Shown here piece by piece: positions 25,288 to 34,590 of a DNA stretch of 64,000 nucleotides. The translations under genes and the position numbers were made by a program. Position 1 is the stretch's first letter. Every line of letters begins with the position of its first letter. Source of the stretch: Arenibacter algicola (GTDB lineage Bacteria > Bacteroidota > Bacteroidia > Flavobacteriales > Flavobacteriaceae); contig NZ_JPOO01000003.1 of the NCBI RefSeq assembly GCF_000733925.1, positions 186,001-250,000 on the forward strand, read 5' to 3'. The notes under the pieces were generated by a model. The model did not search any database, had not been told where the DNA came from, and saw only the letters and a program-made list of their open reading frames with translations.

Positions 25288-27033
25288 ATGGCCCGGATTT
25301 TTGTCAGTATTACATTTTTCTTTGTTTTTATTATAGGGACCGCTCAGGCAACTAAGATTACCATCAGCGGTAAGGTTACTTATATGGATCAAGCTTTACC
25401 CAATGCCAATGTGGTCATAAAAGGCACTTCGATTGGAACAAAAACGGATATTAAAGGAAAATATAGCATCGAAGTGTATCCTGGAAATATATTGGCTTTT
25501 ACCTATTTGGGAATGCAAACCATTGAAGTAGCTGTTGATGACACGCACAATGTAATGGACATACAGCTATCAGAACATGTGGAAGAATTGAATGAAGTAG
25601 TTGTAAAAAAACGAAAACGTAATAGTCAAAAAGAACTTCTGGCAGATTATCCCACCAATACCAACCTAATCAAGTCCTCATGGGGAATTATGGACAAGGA
25701 CCGAACATCATATTCCATGCGGGTTATTGACGGTAAAAATTTAATGCCTTCGGGGATTGATTTTCTGGATGCCCTACTTCCATGGGTTCCTAATATGCTA
25801 ATTGACAGGGTAACCTATCCCTTGGATCCTCGTGTTTATTTAACGCAATATGGAAGTACAAAAACCCATGTTATTTTTGACGTTGACGGCTTTGTTTATG
25901 AACAAGCCCCGACATTTATTTCAGTTCACGAAATTGATCGTGTTGCGGTACTAACCAGAAATGGCGCATTTGCTAGATATGGTCCTAGAGGTGCTGGCGG
26001 AGTCATTATTATTAATACCAAGGAGCAGACGCGTATAGATGATTTAGGGGTAAAAAGAATCTATAGTAATTCTGGGTTAAGGGATAGCATTAATGATCGG
26101 TTAGCAATAAAACAGTCATATGTTCCAGAAATTCCTGAATACATTAAAGAATATTCTTTGGCCGATTCGGAAGAAGAGGCTATTCAAATATTTGAAAACC
26201 AAAAAACAAGATTTAGCAACTCCCCCTATTATTTACTTGACATTTCCCAATACTTTAAGGACACCTGGGGAGACAACAAAAAATCACAAGCACTTCTGGA
26301 TACTATGGCTCACCAGTTCGCCCATGATGCCATCGCTCTAAAGGCCTTGGCCTATAGGTATGAAAATTTGGGTTTATTGGAAAGTGCCTTACAGCAATAC
26401 TTGGCGATTCTGAAATTAAAACCAAGGGATGCCCAATCGCACAGGGATTTGGCCAATGCCTATGATGAAATAGGGAATTACCAAAAAGCAATTCATATTT
26501 ACTCCCGCTATGAGCTGGCCGTTAACGATCTAGATTCTGTTCCATTTGACAAATATGGTACGGACGAGCTTATGACTACAGAACGTATGAATATTATTAA
26601 ACTTAATGCAGGGAAGTTTTTTTTGGAAAGTGGAACATTGGAAGAAAGAACTGCAATTCCTGGGAACAGGGTATTGTTTGAATGGAATAGCAATGCAGCC
26701 GAATTTAAATTACAATTTGTAGATCCTGAAAAATATTATGACAGTTGGGAATATACTGTTGAAACCAAAGAAGCCGAATTGTCTGCAGAAATTTCAAAAG
26801 GATACTCCAGTAAACAATTCTTTTTGGACGATAACCTAAAAGGAGAATGGGTGATTAATATTTCTTACTTCGGAAATGGTTCGCAAGACCCAACCTACCT
26901 GAAAGTAACCACATTTTTTGATTACGGAACTTTGGAGCAAAGACAGGCTACCAAGCTTTTCAAACTTGCAGGGATTAAAGAAAATTCTTATTTGTGTAGA
27001 ATCAATACGGAATCAAAATTATTTATTGAATAA
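25288..27033 (+). CDS. CarboxypepD_reg-like and TonB-plug-domain protein with TPR region, no barrel
   Basis: A 581-residue exported protein (signal peptide about 1-20, IGTAQA). Residues of about 25-105 are a carboxypeptidase-regulatory-like beta sandwich (ISGKVTYMDQALPNANVVIKG ... TYLGMQTIEV). Residues of about 140-240 resemble the plug domain of SusC/TonB receptors (VIFDVDGFVYEQ, DRVAVLTRNGAFARYGPRGAGGVIIINTK). Then come helices with TPR features (ALKALAYRYENLGLLESALQQYLAILKLKP and YDEIGNYQKAIHIYSRY), and a C-terminal beta part from about residue 440. The 22-strand receptor barrel is missing. The start is ATG 25288; a GTG lies three codons earlier. No SusD partner is adjacent. Confidence 0.7.
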   Translation: MARIFVSITFFFVFIIGTAQATKITISGKVTYMDQALPNANVVIKGTSIGTKTDIKGKYSIEVYPGNILAFTYLGMQTIEVAVDDTHNVMDIQLSEHVEELNEVVVKKRKRNSQKELLADYPTNTNLIKSSWGIMDKDRTSYSMRVIDGKNLMPSGIDFLDALLPWVPNMLIDRVTYPLDPRVYLTQYGSTKTHVIFDVDGFVYEQAPTFISVHEIDRVAVLTRNGAFARYGPRGAGGVIIINTKEQTRIDDLGVKRIYSNSGLRDSINDRLAIKQSYVPEIPEYIKEYSLADSEEEAIQIFENQKTRFSNSPYYLLDISQYFKDTWGDNKKSQALLDTMAHQFAHDAIALKALAYRYENLGLLESALQQYLAILKLKPRDAQSHRDLANAYDEIGNYQKAIHIYSRYELAVNDLDSVPFDKYGTDELMTTERMNIIKLNAGKFFLESGTLEERTAIPGNRVLFEWNSNAAEFKLQFVDPEKYYDSWEYTVETKEAELSAEISKGYSSKQFFLDDNLKGEWVINISYFGNGSQDPTYLKVTTFFDYGTLEQRQATKLFKLAGIKENSYLCRINTESKLFIE

Positions 27034-27081
27034 TAAAGGAATAAACCTTAATCGGTAGAGGCTCCTACAAATTTCCAAATC

Positions 27082-27145
27082 AACACATTGGTACATTAAT
27101 GAATTGCTCAATTTTCAAATCCCCAAACAAACACATTGGTACATT
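27082..27145. repeat. short direct repeat in spacer
   Basis: The 16-mer AACACATTGGTACATT occurs at 27082-27097 and again at 27130-27145, 48 nt apart, each within an AT-rich tract. It lies between the stop of the plug-TPR gene and the carboxylase stop. Low-complexity repeats of this style are common in Flavobacteria spacers. Confidence 0.8.
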
Positions 27146-27162
27146 TCCACATCATCAAATTC

Positions 27163-28791
27163 CTAAACCTGTACCACCCCCATATTAAAAGGCTTTTCAA
27201 TAGGGGCATGGTTTGCCGCCTCAATCCCCATCGAAATCCATTTCCGGGTGTCCAAAGGATCTATTACCGCATCCGTCCATAAGCGCGAAGCCGCATAATA
27301 GGGAGATATTTGGTTATCATATCGTTCCTTTATTTTATTAAAAAGTTCGTTTTCCTGCGCCTCCGTTATTTTCTCGCCCTTCTTCTTTAGCGATGCTGTT
27401 TCTATCTGAAGTAACACTTTTGCGGCAGAATTACCGCTCATTACCGCCAATTCGGCACTGGGCCAAGCTACAATCAATCTTGGATCGTAGGCTTTTCCGC
27501 ACATGGCATAATTTCCCGCACCATAACTATTGCCTATAACCACGGTGAATTTAGGTACCACGGAATTACTCACCGCATTCACCATTTTTGCACCGTCCTT
27601 AATAATCCCCCCGTGCTCACTTTTACTGCCCACCATAAATCCGGTAACGTCCTGTAAAAATACCAAAGGAATTTTCTTTTGGTTACAGTTGGCAATAAAA
27701 CGCGTGGCCTTATCAGCAGAATCGGAATAGATGACCCCTCCAAACTGCATTTCCCCATTCTTGGTCTTAACCACTTTACGCTGATTGGCAACGATACCCA
27801 CTGCCCATCCATCTATACGGGCATATCCTGTAAGTATAGTTTTTCCGTAACCTTCCTTGTATTGTTCAAAATCGGAATTATCTACCAACCGATTTATAAT
27901 TTCCAGCATATCGTACTGTTCCGATCTTGATTTTGGAACAATACCATAAATGTCATCTTCCTTTTCCTTGGGTTTTGCGCTAGTTACCCTATTGTATCCT
28001 GCCTTATCATAGTCGCCTATTTTACCCATAATGTTCTTAATGGTATCCAGAGCGTCTTTGTCGTCCATGGCCTTGTAATCCGTTACTCCACTAATTTCAC
28101 AATGAGTTGTGGCACCTCCCAAGGTTTCATTATCGATAACTTCCCCAATCGCGGCTTTTACCAAATAGCTTCCGGCCAAAAAAATACTACCTGTTTTATC
28201 CACTATCAATGCCTCATCGCTCATAATAGGGAGATAAGCCCCTCCTGCAACACAACTGCCCATAACAGCTGAAATTTGGGTGATTCCCATACTGCTCATT
28301 ACAGCATTGTTTCTAAAAATCCTGCCAAAATGTTCCTTGTCCGGAAATATTTCGTCCTGCATTGGAAGGTATACGCCGGCACTATCCACTAGGTAAATAA
28401 TGGGCAAGCGATTTTCAATGGAAATTTCTTGGGCCCTTAGGTTCTTTTTTGCCGTGATAGGAAACCATGCCCCTGCTTTTACCGTGGCATCATTGGCAAC
28501 AACAATGCATTGTTTGCCCTGTACATAACCAATTTTTACTACAACACCTCCAGAGGGGCATCCGCCATGGGCCTCGTACATACCATCACCAACAAAAGCC
28601 CCGATTTCTATGGCCTCCTTTCCTTTATCCAAAAGATAATCGATACGCTCCCTGGCAGTTAATTTACCTTGGGCACGCTGCTTTTCCAACCTGCTTTTTC
28701 CGCCTCCGAGTTTTACCTTGGCCAGTTTATGTTTTAATGCTGATAATAGTAATTTATTGTGGTCTTCGTTTTTGTTGAAGTTGATATCCAT
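27163..28791 (-). CDS. acyl-CoA carboxylase, carboxyltransferase (beta) subunit
   Basis: A 542-residue biotin-dependent carboxyltransferase that moves CO2 from carboxybiotin to an acyl-CoA. Crotonase-fold halves are both present: GGCPSGGVVVKIGYV and VDSAGVYLPMQDE in the N-half with SCVAGGAYLPIMSDEALIV, and FLQDVTGFMVGSKSEHGGIIK plus SYGAGNYAMCGKAYDPR in the C-half. The sequence is closer to methylcrotonyl-CoA carboxylase beta than to propionyl-CoA carboxylase, which suggests leucine degradation, but substrate is inferred. No biotin-carboxylase subunit is adjacent. It is divergent from the Gfo/Idh/MocA gene. Confidence 0.88.
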   Translation of the reverse strand: MDINFNKNEDHNKLLLSALKHKLAKVKLGGGKSRLEKQRAQGKLTARERIDYLLDKGKEAIEIGAFVGDGMYEAHGGCPSGGVVVKIGYVQGKQCIVVANDATVKAGAWFPITAKKNLRAQEISIENRLPIIYLVDSAGVYLPMQDEIFPDKEHFGRIFRNNAVMSSMGITQISAVMGSCVAGGAYLPIMSDEALIVDKTGSIFLAGSYLVKAAIGEVIDNETLGGATTHCEISGVTDYKAMDDKDALDTIKNIMGKIGDYDKAGYNRVTSAKPKEKEDDIYGIVPKSRSEQYDMLEIINRLVDNSDFEQYKEGYGKTILTGYARIDGWAVGIVANQRKVVKTKNGEMQFGGVIYSDSADKATRFIANCNQKKIPLVFLQDVTGFMVGSKSEHGGIIKDGAKMVNAVSNSVVPKFTVVIGNSYGAGNYAMCGKAYDPRLIVAWPSAELAVMSGNSAAKVLLQIETASLKKKGEKITEAQENELFNKIKERYDNQISPYYAASRLWTDAVIDPLDTRKWISMGIEAANHAPIEKPFNMGVVQV

Positions 28792-28864
28792 GTTGAGACG
28801 CCTTTCTTTTGCGCAATAAAGATAAGGAGTTATATTTATTAACTTTAACTAAATTATATTCTAA

Positions 28865-29848
28865 ATGGGTGAAAAAGTAAGATGGGGAATTATCGGATTG
28901 GGCAATATAGCCCGTAATTTTGTCAAGGACCTTGCTCTGGTCAATGAAGCTCAAATATACGCGGCAGCCTCTAGAAATTTGGAAAAGGCCAATGGGTTTG
29001 CCAACGAATATAATATTCCAAATGCCTTTGGGAGTTATAAGGAACTTTTGGAGTGTAAGGAAATAGATGCGGTCTATATTGCTACACCGCACACTTCCCA
29101 TTGCGAGCTATCCATAATGGCTATGGAACATGGCAAGCATGTACTATGTGAAAAACCAATGGGGATAAATAGGGTAGAGGTCGAAAAAATGATAGTGGCA
29201 GCCCAACAAAACAAGGTTTTTTTAATGGAAGCCCTATGGAGCAGGTTTAATCCGTCCATTCTGAAGGTAAAGCAGTTGGTAGAAACTGGGGATATTGGTC
29301 CATTAGCTTATCTACATGCGGATTTTGCGTTTTATGCTATGGATCGGGATTTTAAGGGAAGAGTTTTAAATCCTGAACTTGCTGGAGGTTCTTTATTGGA
29401 TATAGGTATCTATCCTATTTTCCTTGCCTATTTACTTCTTGGCAAACCGGATCAGATTTTATCAACCTCCAGCTTTCATGGTAATGGCACAGAAATACAG
29501 ACTTCAATGATCTTTAAATACCCCAAGGCCCAGGCCATTTTATATTCTGGGTTTACAAGCAGATCCGAAATGAAGGCAGAAATATCCGGGGAAAAAGGCA
29601 CTATCTATATACCCACAAGATGGCATGAGGCTCAAGCTTATATCGTTGAAAAAAATGGCGAAAAAGAAGAGTTTAGCTTACCAACTACAGGTAGGGGATA
29701 TTTTTACGAAATAAAGGAGGTTAATGACTGTATCAACCATGGCAAATTGGAAAGTAGTCTCTGGAGCCATCAGAATAGTTTAGATTTAATAAACATAATG
29801 GATATCGTGAGGAAACAAAATGGGATTGAATTTCCATTTGAGGAATAA
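28865..29848 (+). CDS. Gfo/Idh/MocA-family oxidoreductase
   Basis: A 327-residue NAD(P)-dependent sugar-type oxidoreductase. The Rossmann start WGIIGLGNIARNFVKDL and the EKPMGINR motif (catalytic-site Lys in EKP) are intact, and the C-terminal alpha/beta domain follows with GGSLLDIGIYPIFLAYLLLG. The pattern matches trans-1,2-dihydrobenzene-1,2-diol dehydrogenase/xylose dehydrogenase-like members, so it probably oxidises a sugar or cyclic diol. No sugar-uptake genes are adjacent. Divergent from the carboxylase gene by 73 nt. Confidence 0.85.
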   Translation: MGEKVRWGIIGLGNIARNFVKDLALVNEAQIYAAASRNLEKANGFANEYNIPNAFGSYKELLECKEIDAVYIATPHTSHCELSIMAMEHGKHVLCEKPMGINRVEVEKMIVAAQQNKVFLMEALWSRFNPSILKVKQLVETGDIGPLAYLHADFAFYAMDRDFKGRVLNPELAGGSLLDIGIYPIFLAYLLLGKPDQILSTSSFHGNGTEIQTSMIFKYPKAQAILYSGFTSRSEMKAEISGEKGTIYIPTRWHEAQAYIVEKNGEKEEFSLPTTGRGYFYEIKEVNDCINHGKLESSLWSHQNSLDLINIMDIVRKQNGIEFPFEE

Positions 29849-29918
29849 AAGGTATAAACTCCAAGGGAAGACCTGAACCCCTATTAGGAAACAATCCAAG
29901 GGTAGTGATATTAAACTA

Positions 29919-29990
29919 GAAACCCCGCTAAGCAGGCGGGATTCGTTCAACTATCGTATTTCAATGAGCCTGCGGCTTTTGAAATACTTG
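29919..29990 (-). repeat. dispersed intergenic hairpin repeat, copy A (inverted)
   Basis: Read on the minus strand, this runs GTATTTCAAAAGCCGCAGGC, then ATTGAAA, TAGTTGAAC, and a CCCGCC...AGCGGGGTTTC hairpin. The same order of blocks is found on the plus strand at 34591-34660, with a few substitutions and one length difference. Confidence 0.75.
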
Positions 29991-30076
29991 TTTCACGAAT
30001 AAAGTTTTTTTGTAAGATGACAAATTCTTGTAAAATTTACGATATTTGAGGCTCTAAAAACCAAACCAGTTAAAAA

Positions 30077-30259
30077 ATGGGAATGAATAAGAATACAGTG
30101 CTTGCATGGGCAACCTTTATAATGATAATTGTAGGTCTTTCGCTTATTGCGTTGGGTGCTTTTAGATACGATGATGTTGCCGGATGGGGATTTGCCTCGG
30201 TTGGAATAGGTTTCTTTGCCATTGCATGGGTATTTAATGCATTAAAAGGTAGGGTATAA
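30077..30259 (+). CDS. small CAL67264-type membrane protein
   Basis: A 60-residue protein with two hydrophobic helices (about 8-26 and 38-52) separated by RYDDVAGWGFA. It matches the family of tiny inner-membrane proteins called CAL67264 in Flavobacteria, of unknown role. Length and sequence are typical. It lies 135 nt upstream of ettA. Confidence 0.7.
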   Translation: MGMNKNTVLAWATFIMIIVGLSLIALGAFRYDDVAGWGFASVGIGFFAIAWVFNALKGRV

Positions 30260-30394
30260 ACTACTATAAGGTTTTAGCGCTTTGAAAATTGAAGGCTATC
30301 ATGACTTCAAAAAGAAAATAAACACCTTAAGATTGCAAGTAATTGGCCTTCTGTTTATAATTTAAATAATCACAATTAATAATACTTATATAAT

Positions 30395-32086
30395 ATGTCG
30401 GACGATAAGAAAGTCATTTTCTCGATGTCTGGGGTTACTAAAACATACAAAACTGCCAATACCCCAGTATTAAAGAATATTTATTTAAGTTTCTTTTACG
30501 GAGCTAAGATTGGAATTTTAGGTCTTAACGGTTCTGGTAAGTCTACACTGCTCAAGATAATTGCCGGTGTGGACAAGAACTTTCAGGGAGATGTAGTTTT
30601 TTCTCCAGGATATAAGGTAGGTTATCTGGAACAGGAACCTCAATTGGACGAGAACAAGACCGTTTTGGAGGTAGTCAAGGAAGGCGTGGCAGATACTGTG
30701 GCCATCCTGGATGAATACAACAAGATCAATGATATGTTCGGGCTTCCAGAGGTATATGAGGATGCGGATAAAATGCAAAAACTCATGGATAAACAGGCCG
30801 AACTTCAGGATAGGATAGATGCCACCAATGCCTGGGAATTGGACAACAAATTGGAAGTTGCCATGGACGCCTTGCGTACTCCGGACTCCGATAAGAAAAT
30901 CGGAATACTTTCCGGAGGAGAAAGAAGGCGTGTGGCACTGTGCAGATTATTGTTGCAAGAACCTGAAATTCTCTTGTTGGATGAGCCTACCAACCATTTG
31001 GATGCCGAATCAGTCCACTGGTTGGAGCATCATTTGGCGGAATACAAAGGAACCGTTATTGCGGTTACCCACGATAGGTATTTCTTGGATAATGTAGCTG
31101 GATGGATCCTGGAATTGGATAGGGGGGAAGGCATTCCTTGGAAAGGCAATTATTCAAGCTGGTTGGACCAAAAATCCAAGCGTATGGCCCAAGAAAGTAA
31201 AACGGCTTCCAAAAGACAGAAAATACTGGAAAGGGAGCTGGATTGGGTTAGACAAGGGGCCAAAGGTAGACAGACCAAACAAAAGGCCCGTCTACAGAAT
31301 TATGACAAATTGATGAGCCAGGACCAAAAACAATTGGATGAAAAACTGGAGATCTATATCCCTAACGGACCTCGATTGGGGACCAATGTAATAGAAGCTG
31401 AGGGTGTAAGTAAGGCATACGGGGATAAATTGCTGTACGAGGACTTGAATTTTAAATTGCCACAAGCAGGCATTGTGGGTATTATTGGTCCTAATGGCGC
31501 TGGTAAAACTACTATTTTCCGTATGATTATGGGCGAGGAACAACCTGATAAAGGGGAGTTTATAGTAGGGGAAACAGCAAAAATAGCTTATGTAGACCAG
31601 AGTCATTCCAATATAGACCCCAATAAAACTATTTGGCAGAATTTTAGTGATGAGCAGGAATTGATCATGATGGGAGGTAGACAGGTAAATTCCAGGGCCT
31701 ATTTAAGTCGATTTAATTTTTCCGGAAGTGAGCAGAATAAAAAAGTGGATATGCTTTCCGGTGGGGAGCGTAACCGTCTGCATTTGGCCATGACCCTTAA
31801 AGAAGAGGGCAACGTTCTTCTATTGGATGAGCCCACCAACGATTTGGATGTTAATACCCTAAGGGCCCTTGAGGAAGGTTTGGAAAATTTTGCGGGATGT
31901 GCCGTGGTCATTTCCCACGACAGGTGGTTCCTTGATAGGATTTGTACCCATATCCTATCTTTTGAAGGTGATTCCCAAGTGTATTTCTTTGAAGGATCGT
32001 TCTCTGAATACGAAGAAAATAAGAAAAAACGTTTGGGAGGCGATTTGATACCCAAGCGACTAAAATACAAAAAGTTGGTTCGCTAA
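30395..32086 (+). CDS. ettA: energy-dependent translational throttle protein
   Basis: A 563-residue ABC-F protein that binds the ribosomal E site and restrains the first peptide bond when the ADP/ATP ratio is high. Two ATPase modules are intact: GLNGSGKSTLLK and LSGGERRRVALCRLLL with LLLDEPTNHLDAE, then GPNGAGKTTIFR and LSGGERNRLHLAMTLKE with LLLDEPTNDLDV. Between them is the basic ABC-F linker (RELDWVRQGAKGRQTKQKARLQNYDKL). Length, and the YFLDNVAGWILELDRGEGIPWKGNYSSWLDQK motif region characteristic of EttA, support the subfamily. A strong terminator follows. Confidence 0.93.
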   Translation: MSDDKKVIFSMSGVTKTYKTANTPVLKNIYLSFFYGAKIGILGLNGSGKSTLLKIIAGVDKNFQGDVVFSPGYKVGYLEQEPQLDENKTVLEVVKEGVADTVAILDEYNKINDMFGLPEVYEDADKMQKLMDKQAELQDRIDATNAWELDNKLEVAMDALRTPDSDKKIGILSGGERRRVALCRLLLQEPEILLLDEPTNHLDAESVHWLEHHLAEYKGTVIAVTHDRYFLDNVAGWILELDRGEGIPWKGNYSSWLDQKSKRMAQESKTASKRQKILERELDWVRQGAKGRQTKQKARLQNYDKLMSQDQKQLDEKLEIYIPNGPRLGTNVIEAEGVSKAYGDKLLYEDLNFKLPQAGIVGIIGPNGAGKTTIFRMIMGEEQPDKGEFIVGETAKIAYVDQSHSNIDPNKTIWQNFSDEQELIMMGGRQVNSRAYLSRFNFSGSEQNKKVDMLSGGERNRLHLAMTLKEEGNVLLLDEPTNDLDVNTLRALEEGLENFAGCAVVISHDRWFLDRICTHILSFEGDSQVYFFEGSFSEYEENKKKRLGGDLIPKRLKYKKLVR

Positions 32087-32108
32087 TTCGATGTCTGATT
32101 TATATAAC

Positions 32109-32156
32109 AATACGCTGTTGTCATAATTTTTTATGGCAACAGCGTATTTTTTTTAT
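32109..32156 (+). terminator. strong hairpin terminator after ettA
   Basis: A 12-bp perfect stem AATACGCTGTTG/CAACAGCGTATT (32109-32120 with 32137-32148), extended to 18 bp by one T-G pair and five more pairs around a TTTT loop, is followed by eight more T. It can also end the convergent minus-strand transcript of the MBL gene. Confidence 0.9.
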
Positions 32157-32186
32157 TAATTAGGACCTCCTGTATCTGCAATAACC

Positions 32187-32987
32187 TTAATAATCTTCCT
32201 TGGGATACCAATCCAATTGTACCACCTCGATATTGGGATTCTTTTCGTTTACCAATGCTTTAAATTTGGCCACATCCCCAACTTCCGGTTTTCCTCTGTA
32301 ATGATAGGGATAAACCTGTTTGGGTTTAAATTCCAACACGGCATCCGCAGCACTTTCAACAGTCATAGTATAAGGAAGGTTCATACAGATAAAGGCCTTA
32401 TCTATATTTTGTAATGCCCGCATCTCAGGAATATCCTCGGTATCCCCTGAAAAATAAACTCGCTCATTATTTTTACTCAGTACATAACCATTTCCTCTTC
32501 CCTTTATATGAAAGTCCTTGGCCTCCTCCCTAAGATTGTACATGGGAATTGCCTCGATATTAATTCCGTAACGCTCTTTGGCTTCCCCATTATTTAAAAT
32601 ATCCAGCTGGGGTGTAAATTCTGCAGGAATTTTATCGGCAACAGCTTGAGGAACAACAATTTTGGCCTTTTGGGTATTCAAGGCCTGTAAGGTTTCCAAA
32701 CTGAAGTGATCGCCATGGATATCGGTAATCAAAATCAAGTCCGGTTCCTTTGCATCTACAAAAGCATCCTTGCCTCCAACAGGGTCTACATAAATGATGG
32801 TTCCATCCCAATCCAAGACAGCAGTGGCGTGTTCTATTGGCGAAATTTCAATTTTAGAAATAACATCTTCCGTTTTAAGTTCAACAGCTTCTGCTTTCTC
32901 CTGGCTGGACTTGGTTTTTTCCTTGCAGCCCATAGCCAATAAACCTGTTAATAAAGCAGCTGTAATTAGGTGTTTTGAATGGCGCAT
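32187..32987 (-). CDS. MBL-fold metallo-hydrolase lipoprotein
   Basis: A 266-residue exported hydrolase. The signal peptide ends in a lipobox with Cys21 (GLLAMGC). The metallo-beta-lactamase-fold motif is DIHGDHF, and FSGDTEDIPEM and PYHYRGKPEV carry later ligands. It resembles a UlaG/NAPE-PLD-like branch and is distinct from the cytoplasmic one at 20.6 kb. Substrate unknown. It lies 12 nt downstream of the GNAT gene on the same strand, so the two form an operon. Confidence 0.82.
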   Translation of the reverse strand: MRHSKHLITAALLTGLLAMGCKEKTKSSQEKAEAVELKTEDVISKIEISPIEHATAVLDWDGTIIYVDPVGGKDAFVDAKEPDLILITDIHGDHFSLETLQALNTQKAKIVVPQAVADKIPAEFTPQLDILNNGEAKERYGINIEAIPMYNLREEAKDFHIKGRGNGYVLSKNNERVYFSGDTEDIPEMRALQNIDKAFICMNLPYTMTVESAADAVLEFKPKQVYPYHYRGKPEVGDVAKFKALVNEKNPNIEVVQLDWYPKEDY

Positions 32988-32999
32988 AATTATTGAATT

Positions 33000-33464
33000 T
33001 TAATTTATTAATAATTCCATTTTAATGTCACTCCTGGCATAGGGGAGATTTTTTTCGATTTCAATTTCTTTAAAGCCATACTTTCTATAAATATATAAGG
33101 CATTTTCCAACTTGGTACTGGAGTACAAAATTATTTTTTTCCATGCATTTTGTTTCCCTAAATCAATGGCAAAACGCAGAAGCGATTGACCAATTTTTAA
33201 TCCTTGATACTTTGGATCTACAGCCATTTTCCCTAATTCATACTCCCTGTCCCTCACTTTTAAAAATGCAAAACATCCTACTATTTCATCATTGTATTGG
33301 GCAAAATAAATATATCCTCCTTTATTTATAATGTTGGCTTCGCAGTTTTCCAAAATATAGGTGTCCTTTGGTTCTACATAAAAGTACTTCTCCAACCAAG
33401 CTACATTAAGTTCCTTAAACCTCTTGGCATATTGGGAATCAAAGGGAATAATGCTCAAATCCAT
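33000..33464 (-). CDS. GNAT-family N-acetyltransferase
   Basis: A 154-residue acetyl-CoA-dependent N-acetyltransferase. The core fold is clear: ECCFAFLKV-like strands (NDEIVGCFAFLKVRDREYELGKMAV), then the pyrophosphate-loop region YQGLKIGQSLLRFAID (residues of about 88-103) and LYSSTKLENALYIYRKYGFKEIE. Acceptor unknown. First gene of a two-gene unit with the MBL lipoprotein. The start ATG is at 33464. Confidence 0.85.
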   Translation of the reverse strand: MDLSIIPFDSQYAKRFKELNVAWLEKYFYVEPKDTYILENCEANIINKGGYIYFAQYNDEIVGCFAFLKVRDREYELGKMAVDPKYQGLKIGQSLLRFAIDLGKQNAWKKIILYSSTKLENALYIYRKYGFKEIEIEKNLPYARSDIKMELLIN

Positions 33465-33636
33465 CCGTATTATATCAATATACCCATAAAGTTAAGGTAA
33501 GCATTTTGTATTCTTTAGAAGAAATGTTAATTTTTTTAATCCAAAAAAATCTAAAATCAAAACCTGATCGTATATAGAGTGTTACAAACAAATAAATTTA
33601 AGGTTAAAAAAAATTAAATAATTAATAATTACAATT

Positions 33637-34524
33637 ATGACTGAAACAAAAAGTAATAATGGATTGAAGGTTATTGCAGGTTTATTAGGTGTAATTTTAC
33701 TTGGGGTAATCATTTACACAGTAAGTTTATATCAGGATAAACAAAAGAACACTGCATTACTTACAAAAGAAAAAGAATTGGTTGTTGAGGACTTGACCAG
33801 TTTAAAATCTGAGTATGACAAAGCTATCTTGGAAAGCAACGCTACCAATGAAGAATTGGTTTCTGCCAGGGATAACATTGCAAAATACATTGATTCCGTT
33901 AAGACAATGAAAGCCGATATTGCCAGTCTTTATCGTTACAGAAAGCAAGTTGGTATCTTGACCAAAGAAAGAGAGCAATTGATAAGAAAAGTTGATTCTT
34001 TAACCAGATCCAATACTTTCTTGGCTATGCAAAGGGACAGTACCTATGTTGAATTGGAAAAACAAACTGTTTTCAACGATTCTTTAGTAGTTCAAAATAC
34101 TCAATTGGCAGATGTAGTTGAAAAAGGTTCAGCTTTAAATTTATCCAAATTCTCTGTAGATGCAGTTAAGGAAAGAACTAGTGGTAAATTGGTATCTACT
34201 TCTAGAGCCAAGGCTACCGACAAATTAAAAGTTTGTTTCACCGTTGCGGACAACGTAATTGCTCAAGCTGGTGACAGACAATTCTTTATTGAGGTTTTGG
34301 ATCCACAAGGAAATGTTTTGGGAGAAAGTTTCTCTAAAACAAGTGATTCAGGAGCTTCTGTTACTTACAGCAAAGGAACTGAATTCTACTATGAGAACCG
34401 CTCTTTGGACGTATGTGATTTCATAAACAAGCCAGCAAGTGAATTCCAAAAAGGGAATTATATGGTAAATGTTTATGATAACAATCTAAAATTATTGGGA
34501 ACTTCCAAGTTTCAATTAAAATAA
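33637..34524 (+). CDS. membrane-anchored coiled-coil protein, conserved in Flavobacteria
   Basis: A 295-residue protein with an N-terminal transmembrane helix (residues of about 11-29, GLLGVILLGVIIYTVSLYQ) and a long predicted coiled coil to about residue 170, rich in Glu, Lys, Asn and Leu heptads. The C-terminal 110 residues are beta-rich (KLKVCFTVADNVIAQAG, FFIEVLDPQGNVLG, YENRSLDVCDFIN). Two Cys residues are in the beta part. No family I can name; it probably faces the periplasm. Codon use is A-rich and simple (AAA, GGT, TTA), as in well-expressed genes. It has its own terminator. Confidence 0.7.
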   Translation: MTETKSNNGLKVIAGLLGVILLGVIIYTVSLYQDKQKNTALLTKEKELVVEDLTSLKSEYDKAILESNATNEELVSARDNIAKYIDSVKTMKADIASLYRYRKQVGILTKEREQLIRKVDSLTRSNTFLAMQRDSTYVELEKQTVFNDSLVVQNTQLADVVEKGSALNLSKFSVDAVKERTSGKLVSTSRAKATDKLKVCFTVADNVIAQAGDRQFFIEVLDPQGNVLGESFSKTSDSGASVTYSKGTEFYYENRSLDVCDFINKPASEFQKGNYMVNVYDNNLKLLGTSKFQLK

Positions 34525-34545
34525 GGAACACTATCCATTTAACTA

Positions 34546-34580
34546 AAAAGGCCAATCCTGAAGGATTGGCCTTTTTTTTT
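34546..34580 (+). terminator. strong hairpin terminator
   Basis: A perfect 9-bp stem GGCCAATCC/GGATTGGCC (34550-34558 with 34563-34571) has a TGAA tetraloop and is followed by nine T; an A-run precedes. It ends the coiled-coil protein gene. Confidence 0.93.
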
Positions 34581-34590
34581 TAGTGAGACC

